64,000 nt of DNA from Pseudocitrobacter corydidari (GTDB lineage Bacteria; Pseudomonadota; Gammaproteobacteria; Enterobacterales; Enterobacteriaceae), in the NCBI RefSeq assembly GCF_021172065.1, contig NZ_CP087880.1, positions 2,394,583 through 2,458,582 of the forward strand. The letters run 5' to 3'. This document shows positions 61,870-64,000 of the stretch, piece after piece. The notes beneath the pieces were generated by a model that saw only the letters and a list, made by a program, of their open reading frames with translations, did not search any database and was not told where the DNA came from. The position numbers and the translations under genes are program-made. Every line of letters begins with the position of its first letter. Positions within the stretch are counted from its first letter, which is position 1.

Positions 61870-63258
61870 TTACCCTTTACGTCGTAACGTCTTAAACGCA
61901 ATAAACAGGAACACCACCCACACTGGCAGCAGAATTGCCGACAGGCGCATGCCGTCCATGGTACACATCAGGCCGAGGATCATCAGCAGGAAGGCGATAC
62001 AGATGTAGTTACTTGCAGGCGACAGCAGCGCTTTAAACTTCGGCTCACGGCCTTTGCGTCGCATCGCTGCACGGAACTTCAGGTGCGCCATGCAGATCAT
62101 CACCCAGTTCAGCAGCAGCGTGGCAACAACCAGCGCCATCAGCAGGCCGAAGGCCTCTTTTGGCAACAGATAGTTCACCAGTACCACCAGCGAGGTGATC
62201 GCCCCGGAAAGCAGCAGTGAATTCACCGGCACGCCGCGACGGCTGACTTTGGTGAGGAACTTCGGCGCGTTGCCCTGCACGGAAAGACCAAACAGCATGC
62301 GACTGTTAGAGTAGACACCGCTGTTATACACCGAAAGCGACGCCACCAGAATCACGAAGTTCAGCGCCGATGCCACGATGTTGCTATCCAGATTATGGAA
62401 GATCATCACGAACGGGCTGCTGTCGGACTTGATCTCTACCCACGGGTAAAGCGCCAGCAGAACCACCAGCGAGCCGATATAAAACAGCAGGATACGGTAC
62501 ACCACCTGATTAACCGCTTTTGGAATGGTGGTCTCCGGGTTACGCGCCTCTGCGGCGGTAATACCAATCAGCTCCAGCCCGCCGAAGGAGAACATAATCA
62601 CCGCCAGTGAAGTGATCAGCCCATTCCAGCCGGTGGCGAAGAAACCGTTATAGCGCCACAGATTATCAATGCTGGCGCGATCGCCGCCGTGATCGGTGAA
62701 CAACATCCACAGACCAAAGCCGATCATACCGATGATTGCCAGCACCTTAATCAGCGCAAACCAGAACTCCGTTTCGCCATATAAGCGCACGTTCACCAGA
62801 TTGACGGCGTTAATCAGCACAAAGAAGCCTGCCGCCCAGATCCAGGTAGGCACATCTGGCAGCCAGTACTGCATATAGATGCCCGCGGCGGTGAGTTCCG
62901 CCATGCCAACCAGCACGAACATCACCCAGTAGTTCCAGCCGGAGAGGAAGCCCGCAAACGGCCCCCAGTACTTGTAGGCGAAGTGAGCAAATGATCCAGA
63001 TACCGGCTCTTCCACAACCATTTCGCCAAGCTGGCGCATGATCAGAAATGCGATAATACCGGCAACGCCATAGCCCAGCAGTACCGCCGGGCCCGCCATC
63101 TGAATCGCCGGGCCAATGCCGAGAAACAGACCGGTGCCAATCGCGCCGCCGAGGGCAATCAATTGAATATGTCGGTTTTGTAAGCCGCGTTGCAGCGTCG
63201 GAACCTGTTCCGACGAAGCATCCTGAATACTCTCGGATGCTGAGGACGTGTCTTTCAC
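61870..63258 (-). CDS. pheP: PheP phenylalanine permease
   Basis: 462-aa amino-acid:H+ symporter of the APC family, 12 membrane helices, near identical in pattern to E. coli PheP (458 aa). RGLQNRHIQLIALGGAIGTG, SGSFAHFAYKYWGPFAGFLS, SFGGLELIGITAAEARNPET. No ATG fits the N-terminus; GTG 63258 (VKDTSSASESIQ) with AGGGG six bases upstream is the best start, while the open frame to 63390 is too long for the family. In E. coli pheP is beside ybdG; here 5.7 kb of accessory DNA separates them. Confidence 0.94.
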   Translation of the reverse strand: MKDTSSASESIQDASSEQVPTLQRGLQNRHIQLIALGGAIGTGLFLGIGPAIQMAGPAVLLGYGVAGIIAFLIMRQLGEMVVEEPVSGSFAHFAYKYWGPFAGFLSGWNYWVMFVLVGMAELTAAGIYMQYWLPDVPTWIWAAGFFVLINAVNLVNVRLYGETEFWFALIKVLAIIGMIGFGLWMLFTDHGGDRASIDNLWRYNGFFATGWNGLITSLAVIMFSFGGLELIGITAAEARNPETTIPKAVNQVVYRILLFYIGSLVVLLALYPWVEIKSDSSPFVMIFHNLDSNIVASALNFVILVASLSVYNSGVYSNSRMLFGLSVQGNAPKFLTKVSRRGVPVNSLLLSGAITSLVVLVNYLLPKEAFGLLMALVVATLLLNWVMICMAHLKFRAAMRRKGREPKFKALLSPASNYICIAFLLMILGLMCTMDGMRLSAILLPVWVVFLFIAFKTLRRKG

Positions 63259-63349
63259 GTCAAACCCCTGTAGCTTTTTTATGAAGGCGCATCTTTTAAC
63301 ACTTCGATGCCGTTGTCGCAAGGCAATACATTCAGAGTGGTAATTAATG

Positions 63350-63380
63350 AAACGCCCCGATAAGCCAGGCTTACCGGGGC
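63350..63380 (-). terminator. Hairpin after the TonB-dependent receptor gene
   Basis: CGCCCCGATAAGCC / GGCTTACCGGGGCG pair over a short loop (G:T wobble). On the minus strand it lies 23 bases past the receptor stop; it has no long T-run. Confidence 0.55.
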
Positions 63381-63402
63381 GCGAGGCCACAAAATGGTGC
63401 GA

Positions 63403-64000
63403 TTAGAAGTCGTATGTCATCGACACTTTCAGCGTTCTTGGTTCACCCTGGAACAGGTAAACGCCGGTATCATCCACGCCAGACCAGTACTTCTCGTTGG
63501 TCACGTTGTTCACACCGACGCGCCAGACCATTTCATTTTGATCCGCGTTCAGGCGCATGCGGTAGCGCATACCGAGGTCGAGGGTAGTGTAGCTATCCAG
63601 TTTCTTGGTGTTTGCCGCATCGGCATATTGAGAGCCAGTATGATTCACGCGTGCGGTGGCGGTTAAACCCTCCACCGGTTTGATATCGTACTCAGCGCCC
63701 AGCACCATGTAGAAGTTCGCCACACCCACGGCATCTTTGCCGTCGGTTGCGCCATTAGCCGTTTTACGCTGTTCCGCGTTCAACCACTGGGTGCTGCCGT
63801 TCAGGCGCAGGCCCAGCATCGGTTCGCCGAAGACGTTCAGCTCAACGCCACGGTTGCGCTGCTCGCCGTCCATTTTGTAGTAATTCTGCGCATCGGAAAT
63901 GGCGTTTGGTTTTTTAATTTCAAACAGCGCCAGCGAGCCGCCGATGTTACCGTAATCCACCTTCACGCCCAGCTCATTCTGTTTGGAATGTGCGATACCG
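63403..64000 (-). CDS. TonB-dependent siderophore receptor, C-terminal part (gene runs off the right edge)
   Basis: About 199 codons of barrel end. The frame is open through 64000 with no start seen, so the GTG at 63966 is internal. Features: ELGVKVDYGNIGGSLALFEI, RNRGVELNVFGEPMLGLRLN, GVNNVTNEKYWSG and the terminal aromatic TLKVSMTYDF expected for outer-membrane insertion. Resembles ferrichrome/catecholate-type receptors (FhuA/FcuA-like group); the ligand is not fixed by this part. Adds to the iron functions of the window. Confidence 0.87.
   Translation of the reverse strand, partial: GIAHSKQNELGVKVDYGNIGGSLALFEIKKPNAISDAQNYYKMDGEQRNRGVELNVFGEPMLGLRLNGSTQWLNAEQRKTANGATDGKDAVGVANFYMVLGAEYDIKPVEGLTATARVNHTGSQYADAANTKKLDSYTTLDLGMRYRMRLNADQNEMVWRVGVNNVTNEKYWSGVDDTGVYLFQGEPRTLKVSMTYDF

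Overview
The window is chromosomal DNA of a member of the Enterobacteriaceae, most like the Enterobacter / Leclercia / Lelliottia / Kosakonia group. The backbone follows the Escherichia coli ahpC-dsbG-ybdONMLH-cstA-ent/fep-ybdK-ybdJ-ybdF-nfsB-ybdG-pheP order almost gene for gene. It also carries the ramR-romA-ramA locus, which E. coli K-12 lacks but Klebsiella and Enterobacter have. Several accessory blocks break the backbone. The genus cannot be fixed from the sequence alone. No rRNA, tRNA, CRISPR array or prophage was seen.

Layout. (1) 1-9.4 kb: the start of ahpC, dsbG, the LysR regulator ybdO, the PP-loop/ParB-like pair ybdN-ybdM, divergent ybdL and ybdH (hcxA) sharing a strong MetJ operator, then ybdD and cstA. 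(2) 9.6-31.3 kb: the complete enterobactin system. It comprises entCEBAH, fepB, entS, fepDGC, fepE, entF-ybdZ-fes, fepA and entD, with Fur-box-like sites in every divergent control region. A WaaB-like LPS glycosyltransferase gene lies in opposite orientation between fepE and entF and separates the two. (3) 31.3-42.6 kb: an accessory block with an old-yellow-enzyme homologue, an SDR, a divergent LysR regulator, an AbgT-family transporter and a five-gene peptide-type ABC importer; then ybdK. (4) 42.6-50 kb: a YigE-like secreted protein, a P-type cation ATPase, a 36-residue membrane peptide, ybdJ, a second and probably periplasmic enterochelin-esterase-like protein with its own Fur-like box, and an intact IS481-family element with a 5-bp target duplication inside a repeated hairpin. 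(5) 50-52.2 kb: ramA, romA and divergent ramR with a perfect RamR palindrome over the romA-ramA -10 box. (6) 52.3-56.1 kb: an aminotransferase, ybdF, nfsB and ybdG. (7) 56.1-64 kb: an uncharacterised catabolic unit (MFS symporter, TIM-barrel isomerase, Gfo/Idh/MocA oxidoreductase, LacI regulator) with two identical operator palindromes; a symE toxin gene killed by one stop codon; AT-rich debris resembling a polymorphic-toxin tail and an orphan immunity gene; pheP; and the 3' end of a TonB-dependent siderophore receptor.

How it works together. EntCBA make 2,3-dihydroxybenzoate. EntE, EntB, EntF and EntD, with YbdZ as helper and EntH as proofreader, assemble enterobactin. EntS exports it; FepA, FepB and FepDGC import the ferric form; Fes hydrolyses it in the cytoplasm. 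The second esterase and the partial TonB receptor suggest extra siderophore handling. The ram locus is a known multidrug and efflux control switch. The most unusual parts are the symE and toxin debris at 60.8-61.85 kb, the LacI-controlled catabolic operon, the WaaB-like insertion and the periplasmic esterase.
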